Assembly (NCBI RefSeq): GCF_002086285.1
Contig: NZ_MVHU01000015.1
Location: 1-64,000 of the forward strand
Direction of reading: 5' to 3'
Source: Mycolicibacter kumamotonensis
Lineage (GTDB): Bacteria; Actinomycetota; Actinomycetes; Mycobacteriales; Mycobacteriaceae
DNA length: 64,000 nt
Shown here: in pieces, positions 34,692-43,390 of the stretch
Position numbering within the stretch: position 1 is the first letter of the stretch
Layout: every line of letters begins with the position of its first letter
Notes under the pieces: model-generated
Databases searched by the model: none
Seen by the model: the letters and a program-made list of their open reading frames with translations, nothing else
What the model was told of the DNA's origin: nothing
Made by a program: the position numbers and the translations under genes

Positions 34692-35165
34692 TCAGTCGAA
34701 CTCGGCTGGCCGCGCCAGCCGGTCCCGGGTCACCGGATCTTCCTGTCCGCCGTAGTAGCGGTCCAGTACCGCGCGAAAATCGCTGCAGCACTGAGGATCC
34801 TGGTGGCCGCCGTCGGCGCAGGCCCGGGCGAACAACGTCATCGACGAACGCAGTTTGATGTCGTCGGGCCGGCCCAGAATCTCCTGGACGGCTCTGCCGT
34901 GCACCGCGTTGATCAACTGCGCGCACTCATGCAGCCGCGGACCGAGCAGTTCGTGGGACAGGTAGGCGCGTGCCTCTGCCACGGAGGCGATGCCGTAGCG
35001 CTGGGCCATCGCGCTGCTGCCGAGGCCGGCGAGCTGCGGAAAGATGAACCACATCCAGTGGCTACGCTTGCGCCCGTCACGCAACTCGGCGACCACGGTG
35101 TCGTAGACGTGTGCTTGCGCGTCGACGAAACGCTGCAGCCCGAACGACTCGGAATGATCAGCCAT
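34692..35165 (-). CDS. DUF1810 family protein
   Basis: The 157-residue soluble protein has the family motifs LQRFVDAQAHVYDTVVAELR, HWMWFIFPQLAGLG and the Cys-containing tail. It matches Rv1873 from memory. The role is not known; it is convergent with ahpD. The gene next to it, lldD2, is divergent. Confidence 0.85.
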   Translation of the reverse strand: MADHSESFGLQRFVDAQAHVYDTVVAELRDGRKRSHWMWFIFPQLAGLGSSAMAQRYGIASVAEARAYLSHELLGPRLHECAQLINAVHGRAVQEILGRPDDIKLRSSMTLFARACADGGHQDPQCCSDFRAVLDRYYGGQEDPVTRDRLARPAEFD

Positions 35166-35209
35166 GACACCAACCGTGGCACAGTTCGATGGGACAGTGA
35201 AGGAGTCAG

Positions 35210-36445
35210 ATGCCGGTGACGCGACGACGATTCCCCAGAGTCCACGACCTGGCGCCGCTGATCCGATTCCGTCGGCCCCGGCTGAACCGCACCGCGCAGC
35301 GTCTTGATGCCGCGGTGACCGTCGAGGATCTGCGCCGCCTCGCCAAACGGCGCACCCCCAAGGCCGCCTTCGACTACACCGACGGTGCGGCCGAGGAGGA
35401 GGTGTCCCTCGACCGGGCCCGCCAGGCCTTCCGCGACATCGAGTTTCATCCGGCGATCCTGCGTGATGTCACCGATGTCGACACCAGCCGCGAGGTGCTC
35501 GGGGCATCGGTGGCCTTGCCGTTCGCCATCGCGCCCACCGGGTTCACCCGGCTGATGCACACCGCGGGAGAGATGGCCGGCGCCCGGGCCGCCGAGGCCG
35601 CCGGCATCCCGTTCTCGCTGTCGACGCTGGGCACCGCCTCGATCGAGGAGGTCGCGGCGGCCGCTCCCGATGTGCGCCGCTGGTTCCAGCTCTACATCTG
35701 GCGCGACCGCGACCGGTCGATGGCACTGTTGGGCCGCGCCGCCGAGGCCGGCTACGACACCCTGCTGGTGACCGTGGACTGTCCGGTTCCCGGCGCGCGG
35801 CGTCGCGACACCCGCAACGGCCTGACCATCCCGCCGGCCCTGACGCTGCGCACGGTGGCCGACGCCGCCGTCCACCCGGCCTGGTGGTTCGACCTGCTCA
35901 CCACCGAGCCGCTGGCCTTCGCGTCGCTGGACCGCTGGTCGGGCACCGTGGCGGAATACATGGACACCATGTTCGACCCGAGCATGACCTTCGACGACCT
36001 GACCTGGGTCCGGTCTCAGTGGCCGGGCCGGTTCGTCGTCAAGGGCATTCAGACCCTCGCCGACGCCCGCGCCGTCGTCGATCTCGGTGTGGACGGCATC
36101 GTGTTGTCCAATCACGGCGGCCGTCAGCTCGACCGCGCGCCGGTGCCGTTCGCACTGCTGCCCGAGGTGGCGCGCGAAGTCGGGGACGACACCGAGATCC
36201 TGCTGGACACCGGGATCATGTCCGGCGCCGACATCGTCGCGGCGATCGCGCTGGGCGCCCGATGCACGTTGATCGGCCGGGCCTACCTGTACGGGCTGAT
36301 GGCCGGCGGCCAGGCCGGGGTGGACCGCGTCATCGAGATCCTCGCCGAGCAGATCCGGCGCACCATGCGCCTGCTGGGAGTCCGCGAGCTGGCAGAGCTC
36401 TCACCGCAGCATGTCACCCGGCTGCAGCGTTCGGTGCGGCGGTAA
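35210..36445 (+). CDS. lldD2: L-lactate dehydrogenase (FMN, quinone-linked)
   Basis: This 411-residue alpha-hydroxy-acid oxidase family enzyme has the FMN barrel and the catalytic His in [25 protein letters not shown] binds flavin, and [17 protein letters not shown] (quoted in part) supplies the substrate loop Arg. It oxidises L-lactate to pyruvate, feeding electrons to menaquinone. It corresponds to lldD2 (Rv1872c), needed for growth on lactate in M. tuberculosis. GAAGGAG precedes the ATG. Confidence 0.93.
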   Translation: MPVTRRRFPRVHDLAPLIRFRRPRLNRTAQRLDAAVTVEDLRRLAKRRTPKAAFDYTDGAAEEEVSLDRARQAFRDIEFHPAILRDVTDVDTSREVLGASVALPFAIAPTGFTRLMHTAGEMAGARAAEAAGIPFSLSTLGTASIEEVAAAAPDVRRWFQLYIWRDRDRSMALLGRAAEAGYDTLLVTVDCPVPGARRRDTRNGLTIPPALTLRTVADAAVHPAWWFDLLTTEPLAFASLDRWSGTVAEYMDTMFDPSMTFDDLTWVRSQWPGRFVVKGIQTLADARAVVDLGVDGIVLSNHGGRQLDRAPVPFALLPEVAREVGDDTEILLDTGIMSGADIVAAIALGARCTLIGRAYLYGLMAGGQAGVDRVIEILAEQIRRTMRLLGVRELAELSPQHVTRLQRSVRR

Positions 36446-36453
36446 CACCGCGC

Positions 36454-37929
36454 TCAGAACGCCGGTGCCCGCGTCACAATAGCGGCGATCATGTCGGTCA
36501 GTACCCCCGCTCGGCCGCTGATGTGTTCACCGCAGGCCTTGACGTCGATCACGGTGTCGGCCACGGCGTCGAGGACCCGCTCGCAGGTGTAGCCGTCGGT
36601 GCCCAAGGTGTAGGTCTGCGAGATCCGGGGCGCGTCGCCCGCGACGTCCCCGAGTTCCCAGGTGTAGGTGTTGTGGTCGGGATAGGTCACGGTCACCGTC
36701 TGTCCCACACACTCCCGCCACCGAGGCACCGACCGCTCGACGAACGCGGCGGCCTGGCCCGACTTCGGAGCGAAGACCGCGATGTCCTGATCCACGAAGG
36801 GCCGCCCGTTAACCCCGGCACGCTGCAGGCCGCCGGGCTCCTCCAGGACCTTCCACGCCGCCTGTCGAATCTGGCTGCCCGGGTACACCTCCCCCATCCC
36901 CGGGTAGAGCACGCCCAGACATTCCGGCCGCGACAACTCGACGGAACCGGACGGCTTGAAAGCCTCGAGGTCGGCCTGCACGGTCACCATGCCCGGGGTG
37001 GCCATCACGGCCGCGACGTCGGTGTCGTCGACCAGGACCGGTGCGGCCGGCTCCGAGGGCGTGCGGGCGATCCCGACCGCCACCGCGCCTCCGGCCGCCA
37101 CGGCCACCACGGCACCGGCGATCGACAGCTTCGTCTTCGACCACCCCCCGAGCCGCCAGCGGCGACCGGTGGATTCCGCATCCGCAGCAGTCGGGGCGCC
37201 CGGCGATGGCGGGGTGATCGCCGGCCGAGGTCCGGTCACCGCGGCGACCGGCATCCCGACGGTGGCCGCAGTGAAGCTCGGATCGTTGGCGGCCAGGACG
37301 GCATCGACGTCGGCACGGGTGCGCACCGTGACGTCCGGCCGGTCGCGCAGGCGGCACAGCAGCTGAAGGATGTCGTTGCGCACCGTCGGATCGTGGCAGT
37401 CCTCGTCCAGCCGGGATCGGAGCTCGAACACCAGCTCGGCCTGCTTTCGGTAACTGAGTTCGGGTCCCGACAGGTCCGAGGAGAGCCGCATCAGATAGGC
37501 GAAGGGAACGGTCGGCTCCTCCGGCAACTGCGCGGGCAGCGGCCCGGCGCGGAGCGAGAGGCTTCTCATCGCGGCGACCAGTCGGGCATCGGTAGCGGCA
37601 TTGCAGTGTCGGTAGTCGATGATCTGGGTGGCGGCCAGCGGTGTGACCCGCACACTGTCGACCGGGCCGATCTGCACCGGCAGCACCGGCCGGAGCAGCG
37701 CACGCGCGTAGGCCAGTTCCGCCTGACAGGGTTTGGATCTCAGTGAATTGTTCGACAGTGCGACGACGAATACCGTGCAGCTACGAATGCGCTCCAGAAT
37801 CGCCTGCCACCATGCTTCGCCCCCACCCAGCTCCTCATCCAGCCACACCCGCTGCTCGGCGCCGCGCAGGACCGTGACCAACGGGTCGACCAGCGCCCTA
37901 TCTTGGCTGGCGTAACTGACAAACAGCAT
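36454..37929 (-). CDS. TIR domain membrane protein with extracytoplasmic PknH-type sensor
   Basis: The 491-residue protein joins three parts. Residues 1-125 are a TIR domain (LFVSYASQD at the start; RSKPCQAELAYA carries the putative catalytic Glu71). Residues 140-220 are a helical linker. A single membrane helix (about 268-288, LSIAGAVVAVAAGGAVAVG) leads to an outside domain (300-490). That domain has VMATPGMVTV, LSRPECLGVLYPG and four cysteines (337, 407, 449, 466), as in the PknH sensor domain. Bacterial TIR domains often cleave NAD+, some forming cyclic ADP-ribose. The gene is divergent from a RyR/TrkA_N membrane protein and convergent with lldD2. The NADase role is inferred. Confidence 0.85.
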   Translation of the reverse strand: MLFVSYASQDRALVDPLVTVLRGAEQRVWLDEELGGGEAWWQAILERIRSCTVFVVALSNNSLRSKPCQAELAYARALLRPVLPVQIGPVDSVRVTPLAATQIIDYRHCNAATDARLVAAMRSLSLRAGPLPAQLPEEPTVPFAYLMRLSSDLSGPELSYRKQAELVFELRSRLDEDCHDPTVRNDILQLLCRLRDRPDVTVRTRADVDAVLAANDPSFTAATVGMPVAAVTGPRPAITPPSPGAPTAADAESTGRRWRLGGWSKTKLSIAGAVVAVAAGGAVAVGIARTPSEPAAPVLVDDTDVAAVMATPGMVTVQADLEAFKPSGSVELSRPECLGVLYPGMGEVYPGSQIRQAAWKVLEEPGGLQRAGVNGRPFVDQDIAVFAPKSGQAAAFVERSVPRWRECVGQTVTVTYPDHNTYTWELGDVAGDAPRISQTYTLGTDGYTCERVLDAVADTVIDVKACGEHISGRAGVLTDMIAAIVTRAPAF

Positions 37930-38085
37930 GATCCCTCTCCGGGCCCGTGTGCTCCGAAAGCGAACCGATCAGTCTCCATATTGCAAGACCGATGGCAGAC
38001 ATCGGTCATCAGGTGTCCGGGTTAGTGTACGAGGGGACATCACGTCCGCGCGACGGGTCGAGCGGCCCTGGAAGGAGCAACGTTG

Positions 38086-39900
38086 ATGAGCGGTTCCGCG
38101 GCCGAGTCGAGGGCCCCCGGTGGGCCGGGTCGCGACGCACCGCCGCCGGCGACTTTCCAGCACAAGCTGCTGACCGGTCTGACCGATCCGCACTGGTACT
38201 GGGCGCTGATACCGGCGGGGATCGCGGCCTTCGCGCTGGGCATGTGGGGCTACGGATCCTACGGGCACGGCGATCATTCGATTTCCGACGCGGTCTACGG
38301 TGCGGTCAAGCTGTTCTTCCTGCACGCCGCTCCGCAACCGGAGAACAACGTCGGTATCGCGCTGGACATCGCCCGCTTCTTGGCGCCTCTGGTCGCCGGG
38401 TGGGCAGCGCTCATCGCAGTGGTCTCGGTGTTCCGTGATCGCGTACAGCAATTGCTGATCCCGTTCAAGCACGGGCATGTGGTGGTCTGTGGACTGGGCT
38501 TCGCGGGGTTCGAATTGGTCCGCAAGTTGCGTGCTGCCGGTTACCGGGTGGTCGTGATCGAATCCGACGAGGCCAATCCTCGGATCAGGACCTGCCGCAA
38601 CTGGGGGTTCCCGGTCGTCATCGGGGATGCGCAGCTGAGCGCGACCCTGGAAGCTGCCGGCGTCCGACGAGCGTCCCGGTTGCTCGCGGTGACGTCGGAC
38701 AGCGTCGCCAACACCGAAATCCTCACGCTGGCGCGCCGATTGGCCGACCACTCCGGCCGTTCCCGACGGATCTTCGGCCGCAACGGCGGTCACGTTCCGC
38801 GCTGCCTGGCGCGTATCGACGATCCGGGGTTGTGCGTGCTGCTGCGGATTGCGGAGTTCAATCGCGGTGACGAGCAGTCGGTCGTCGATTTCTTCAACAT
38901 CGACACCGTCGCCGCCCGGCTTCTGCTGGACCAGCACCCCATACAGGCCCGGTACCCGCATATAGCGGTCGCTCACCTCGACGGCATCGGTTCGGAGGTG
39001 GTCTTCCAAGCAGCCCGGCACTGGCACGCCGAACGCCCCGATGACCAGCCACTGCCGGTGACGGTGATCGACGATCATGCCTCCGACAAAGTGGCCGCGC
39101 TGATCGCCCGGCACCCCGCGCTGGAGGAGATCTGCGCCTTCAGCTACGCCTCGACCTCGATGCGTGATATCGACCGGTTGGCGCAGGAAACCGACCGGCC
39201 GATCACCCATGCCTATGTGACCGGCTATCGCGATGAGCGCAACGTGGAGGCGGCGTTGAATCTGCGCCGCGTCCTCCCCGACTCGGTTCCGGTCGTCGCG
39301 ACGATCTCGCGGGCCTACGGAGTGGCCGAACTGCTGGAGGAGAAGGCGACACCCGGCGGGGCCGGGGTCACCGTGTTCAGGACTCTGCAGGAGACCTGCA
39401 GCGTGGAACTCGTCGAGGGTGGATCGCTGGAGGCCGTCGCCCAGGAAATCCACCGGCGCTACTGCCTGATGCAGCCCGAGGGTGCTCCCACACCGCCCCC
39501 GTGGCCGGAACTGGCCGACGCGCTGAAGGAGTCGAGCCGGGCCCAGGCGCGCCACATCGGGGTAAAGCTGCGCAGCATCGGCTGTGTCATCGCTCCGCTA
39601 CGCAACTGGCAGGCCAAGGACTTCCAGTTCACCGACGCCGAGCTGGACAAGTTGGGTTCCATGGAGCACGACCGGTGGATGCAGGAAAAACTCGCCGCCG
39701 GATGGACCCTGGGCGATGAGGACCCCGTACTCAAGAAGGACCCGCACCTGGTGCCGATGGCGGAGCTGCCTCCCGACGTCGCAGAGGTGGACCGCATCTT
39801 CGTCCGGGCGATCCCCGAGATGCTGGCCGCGGTCGGTCTGGAGATCGTCGACGTCACGCAGAGCGCGCCGAGGTACCCGGCGTGCGACCTGGCCCGCTGA
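38086..39900 (+). CDS. Membrane TrkA_N (NAD-binding) protein with C-terminal RyR domain
   Basis: The 604-residue protein has two membrane helices (about 37-56 and 95-115) flanking a pore-loop-like segment (DAVYGAVKLFFLH, 68-80). A Rossmann domain follows with GLGFAG (136-141) and the acidic VIESDE. A second alpha/beta region comes next, and a RyR domain closes the chain (about 525-590: MEHDRWMQEKLAAGW, LVPMAELP, VRAIPEMLAA). The canonical K+ filter TVGYG is missing. RyR domains in bacteria are proposed nucleotide-ligand sensors. The ATG at 38,086 follows GAAGGAG. The divergent TIR gene is about 155 bp away. Confidence 0.85.
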   Translation: MSGSAAESRAPGGPGRDAPPPATFQHKLLTGLTDPHWYWALIPAGIAAFALGMWGYGSYGHGDHSISDAVYGAVKLFFLHAAPQPENNVGIALDIARFLAPLVAGWAALIAVVSVFRDRVQQLLIPFKHGHVVVCGLGFAGFELVRKLRAAGYRVVVIESDEANPRIRTCRNWGFPVVIGDAQLSATLEAAGVRRASRLLAVTSDSVANTEILTLARRLADHSGRSRRIFGRNGGHVPRCLARIDDPGLCVLLRIAEFNRGDEQSVVDFFNIDTVAARLLLDQHPIQARYPHIAVAHLDGIGSEVVFQAARHWHAERPDDQPLPVTVIDDHASDKVAALIARHPALEEICAFSYASTSMRDIDRLAQETDRPITHAYVTGYRDERNVEAALNLRRVLPDSVPVVATISRAYGVAELLEEKATPGGAGVTVFRTLQETCSVELVEGGSLEAVAQEIHRRYCLMQPEGAPTPPPWPELADALKESSRAQARHIGVKLRSIGCVIAPLRNWQAKDFQFTDAELDKLGSMEHDRWMQEKLAAGWTLGDEDPVLKKDPHLVPMAELPPDVAEVDRIFVRAIPEMLAAVGLEIVDVTQSAPRYPACDLAR

Positions 39901-39955
39901 CGTAGGGCCGCCGCTTGCGGGTTTGCCGCGCCGCAGACGGGGGTAGACCCCCGCG

Positions 39956-40591
39956 GTGCACACCCACAAGGAACTGGTGCGCCGGCTGCTCCGGCGGGCA
40001 GGAAAGACGTACGCACAGGAGGCCGGCATCCGGTTGCGCAACCAGCCGATGCCGCTTTTTCAGCTGCTGACCCTGTGCATGCTCGCCAGCAAGCCGATCG
40101 ACGCCGCTATCGCGGCCCGGGCGGCGCGTGAGCTGTTCCGAAGCGGCCTGCGCACCCCGCACAAGGTCCTCGAGGCCGATCGCCGCACCATGATCGAGGC
40201 GATGGGCCGCGCCCATTACCGCCGTTACGACGAGAGTTCGGCCACGCGGCTGGTCGAGATCGCCGAAGCCGTGCAGCAGGACTATCGCGGCGACCTACGC
40301 CTGCTGGCCGAGCGCAGCGGTCGCAATGTAGAGGCAGCCGTTCAGCTGCTCAAGGGTTTCAAGGGAATCGGTGACACCGGCGCCAGCATCTTCCTTCGGG
40401 AGGTCCAAGATGTCTGGCCCTGGGCCCGGTCCACTTTTGATGACCTCGCGCTGGCTGCAGCACGCGATCTCGGGTTACCCGGTGACGCAAGCGAACTCGG
40501 GGCGCTGTCACGTGGAGGCAATGCCGAGCTCGCCGCGGCACTGGTGCGCTACTCCATCGATGCCGACGTCCGCGAGCGGCTTGTCGATTGA
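39956..40591 (+). CDS. Endonuclease III-like (HhH-GPD) protein
   Basis: The 211-residue protein starts at GTG. It has LLKGFKGIGDTGASIFLREVQ, the helix-hairpin-helix of the endonuclease III superfamily, followed by WPWARSTFDDLAL where the catalytic Asp normally sits. The iron-sulfur cluster cysteines of Nth are absent. It resembles Rv1870c. DNA base excision is plausible but not shown. Confidence 0.78.
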   Translation: MHTHKELVRRLLRRAGKTYAQEAGIRLRNQPMPLFQLLTLCMLASKPIDAAIAARAARELFRSGLRTPHKVLEADRRTMIEAMGRAHYRRYDESSATRLVEIAEAVQQDYRGDLRLLAERSGRNVEAAVQLLKGFKGIGDTGASIFLREVQDVWPWARSTFDDLALAAARDLGLPGDASELGALSRGGNAELAAALVRYSIDADVRERLVD

Positions 40592-40653
40592 GCGAACACC
40601 CGACCGGATCGCCGGTAGGGTGACTGGTTACGTCGCCCAGAGCGGAGGATCTC

Positions 40654-41886
40654 GTGCCGGCATCAACCCCATTCGTCATCGTCGGCGCCGGTCTGGCCGG
40701 CGCCAAGGCCGTGGAAGCATTGCGCGACAAGAACTTCGACGGACCCATCGTGCTTCTCGGCGAGGAGCAGCAGCTTCCCTACGAGCGCCCGCCGCTGTCC
40801 AAGGAGTTCCTGGCCGGCAAGAAGGCTCTCGGCGACTTCACCGTGCACCCCCAGGACTGGTACCGCGAGCACGATGTCGACCTGCGGGTGGGCGCCCGCG
40901 TGGTGGGTTTGGACCCGACCGGTCACACGGTCAGATTGGCCGACGGCACCAGCCTGGACTACGCGAAGCTGCTGCTGGCCACGGGATCGCGCTCGCGGCG
41001 GGTGCCGATCCCGGGCGCCGACGCCGGCGGCGTGCACTATCTGCGCACGATCGATGACGCGTCGGCGCTGGACTCCGCGCTGGCGGCGGGTAGCTCACTG
41101 GCGGTGGTGGGCGCCGGCTGGATCGGTATGGAGGTGGCCGCCAGCGCACGACAGCGCGGCGTCGACGTGACGGTGGTGGAGACCGCCGCGCTGCCGCTGC
41201 TGGCCAGCCTGGGCACCGAGAACGGCGCCGTGTTCGCCGACCTGCACCGTGAGCACGGCGTGGACCTACACCTGGGATCGGCCGTCTCGGAGGTCACCAC
41301 GTCCGGCGGTGCCGCCACCGGGCTGCGATTGGGCGACGGCTCGCAGATCCATGCGGGCGCGGTGTTGGTCGCCGTCGGCGCCCAGCCCAATATCGAACTG
41401 GCCCAACAGGCCGGTCTTGCAATCGGTGACGGCGGTGTCCTGGTGGACGCGGGACTGCGCAGCAGCGATCCCGACATCTACGCGGTCGGTGACATCGCGG
41501 CTGCACAACATCCGTTGCTGGGTACCCGGATCCGCACCGAACACTGGGCGAACGCACTCAAGCAGCCCGCGGTCGCGGCGGCCGGCATGCTCGGCGAGAC
41601 GGCGGAATACACCGAACTGCCCTACTTCTTCACCGACCAGTACGACCTCGGAATGGAATACGTCGGGCACGCGCCCGGCTACGCCCGCGTGGTGTTCCGC
41701 GGTGACGTCGCCGGGCGTGAGTTCACCAGTTTCTGGCTCGGCGAGGACAACCGGGTGCTGGCCGGGATGAACGTCAACATCTGGGAAGGCCTCGACGACA
41801 TCAAGGCTCTGATCAAGACGCAGGCACCTGTGGATCCCGACCGGCTGGCCGATCCCCGGGCTCCGCTGGGCGAACTGTCCACCTGA
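40654..41886 (+). CDS. FAD-dependent ferredoxin/rubredoxin reductase-like protein
   Basis: The 410-residue enzyme begins at GTG after a GCGGAGGAT ribosome binding site. The FAD motif IVGAGLAGAKAVEAL is at the N-terminus, the NAD(P)H motif VVGAGWIGMEVAASARQRG in the middle, and YAVGDIAA near the C-terminus. It has the length and pattern of reductases that feed ferredoxins of P450s and dioxygenases. It matches Rv1869c from memory. The electron acceptor is unknown. Confidence 0.9.
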   Translation: MPASTPFVIVGAGLAGAKAVEALRDKNFDGPIVLLGEEQQLPYERPPLSKEFLAGKKALGDFTVHPQDWYREHDVDLRVGARVVGLDPTGHTVRLADGTSLDYAKLLLATGSRSRRVPIPGADAGGVHYLRTIDDASALDSALAAGSSLAVVGAGWIGMEVAASARQRGVDVTVVETAALPLLASLGTENGAVFADLHREHGVDLHLGSAVSEVTTSGGAATGLRLGDGSQIHAGAVLVAVGAQPNIELAQQAGLAIGDGGVLVDAGLRSSDPDIYAVGDIAAAQHPLLGTRIRTEHWANALKQPAVAAAGMLGETAEYTELPYFFTDQYDLGMEYVGHAPGYARVVFRGDVAGREFTSFWLGEDNRVLAGMNVNIWEGLDDIKALIKTQAPVDPDRLADPRAPLGELST

Positions 41887-41901
41887 GCGCCGGCGTTCGC
41901 G

Positions 41902-43380
41902 TCACCGTAACGCCGCGGTGCCGTCCTCGTGGACGTCGACGGCTGCGCCGGCGATGTCCTCACGCACGCTGGATTCGGCGACGTCCGCATCGCGGATCAC
42001 CGCCAGGGTCCGAGCGCCCTCGGGGGTCCGGACCGCCACAAACACCTGCTGGGCGCAGCCGTCCCGGTCGAACGGGGTCGTCCAGGACTCCACCGTGCCG
42101 CCGCCCTGCCATTGCGCGATCCCCTTGCGAGTGGCTTGGGCGTCGACCGCGGGTTGGACGTCCTCCCAGCGGAATCCGGCTCCGGGCGGCTCGGTGCCGT
42201 ACACCCCGAAGCTGTGCTTGGTCAGATAACCGCCGTTGGCGCTGATCAGGCCGCGTCGGCCCGGGTGGGCGACCAGCAGTTCGGCCAGGGTGGCGATCGA
42301 ATGCATCACATAGTTGTTCCACGGCCCGCCGGCAAACGTCAGCCCGCCGGTCACCGTCAGCGGCCGGTCGGGGTCGTCGGTGGGCAGTCCGAGTTCGTTC
42401 GCGGCGACTTGGACCGCCGACGGGAAGCACGAATACAGGTCCACATAATCGATTTCGCCGATCGCGCCCGCGCCGGCCAGTTCCACGGCGCGGGCCCCGG
42501 CGATCCGGATCGCCGGCGAGGTGTGCAGTTCGGCCCGTTCGGCGATCGCGTAGGTGTCGTGGGCGTCGGCGCCGGCCTGTGGAAAGACCCAGCGCTCCGC
42601 CGGGATCCGCAGCTCGGTGGCGACCCGCGCGGAGGTGAGCACCAGCGCAGCGGCCTGGTCGACCATATTGTTGGAGTTCATCAATTTGGTGTAAGGCCAG
42701 CTGATCATCCGGTTCTTCGGCCCGGGCTGCCAGATCTCTTCAGCGCCAACGGGTTCACGGATCCAGGCGTGCGGGTTGTCGACCGCGACCGCGTTGAACC
42801 GCGACCACAGCTCACCGATGCGCCGACGATGGCCGTCAACGCTCTCCCCCGCAGCGATGCGCAACGCCTGCTCGAACAACGGGTAGACGTAGGCGGGCCG
42901 GTCCAAGCCGATACCTTCCTCGGCCGGGCCCGACAACGGCACGTCCTCGCCTTCGCATTCGGCCATCGGGACGGTTTCGTCCTGCCGGGTCCAGGCCAGC
43001 TTGCTGCCGGCGGCCCGCAGCCGGGTTCGGGTGCGCCACATCTCACCACCGGCCAGCAGCACCACCCCCGCACGGCCTGACTGGATGTCCAAACAGGCCC
43101 GATTCACCAGCGCCTGCGGCACATTGCCGCCCACCGGGGTGTAGCGGGTGGCCGGCCGGTCGGCACCGATCCGCTGGGCGAGCAGCGCGCCCGGATCGCG
43201 GTAGCGCGCCGAGAACAGGTTCACCACCCGGATCGAGTCGACGGCGCGCAGCACCCGGTCTTCGGCGGCACGGCGCGCCGCCGCCGCCATCAGATCGACG
43301 GGTTCGACGGGTTCGCTGTGGTCGGGATGGTTGATCTGGCCGTAGCCGATCAGCACCGGTGTCCGGGGGTCTACGGGCAT
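41902..43380 (-). CDS. Thiolase-like acetyl-CoA acetyltransferase family protein
   Basis: The 492-residue protein has a thiolase N-domain (PVLIGYGQINHPDHSEP, quoted from the start), a central region with VDLYSCFPSAVQVAANELGL where thiolases place their active-site loop, and a C-terminal OB-like extension. The usual catalytic Cys near residue 90 is replaced by a LVNRACLDIQSGRAGVVLLAG-type loop (quoted in part) that keeps a Cys. It matches Rv1867. It lies 10 bp downstream of the CoA-transferase gene, suggesting joint action on an acyl-CoA. Confidence 0.83.
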   Translation of the reverse strand: MPVDPRTPVLIGYGQINHPDHSEPVEPVDLMAAAARRAAEDRVLRAVDSIRVVNLFSARYRDPGALLAQRIGADRPATRYTPVGGNVPQALVNRACLDIQSGRAGVVLLAGGEMWRTRTRLRAAGSKLAWTRQDETVPMAECEGEDVPLSGPAEEGIGLDRPAYVYPLFEQALRIAAGESVDGHRRRIGELWSRFNAVAVDNPHAWIREPVGAEEIWQPGPKNRMISWPYTKLMNSNNMVDQAAALVLTSARVATELRIPAERWVFPQAGADAHDTYAIAERAELHTSPAIRIAGARAVELAGAGAIGEIDYVDLYSCFPSAVQVAANELGLPTDDPDRPLTVTGGLTFAGGPWNNYVMHSIATLAELLVAHPGRRGLISANGGYLTKHSFGVYGTEPPGAGFRWEDVQPAVDAQATRKGIAQWQGGGTVESWTTPFDRDGCAQQVFVAVRTPEGARTLAVIRDADVAESSVREDIAGAAVDVHEDGTAALR

Positions 43381-43390
43381 GGGCGTAAGA

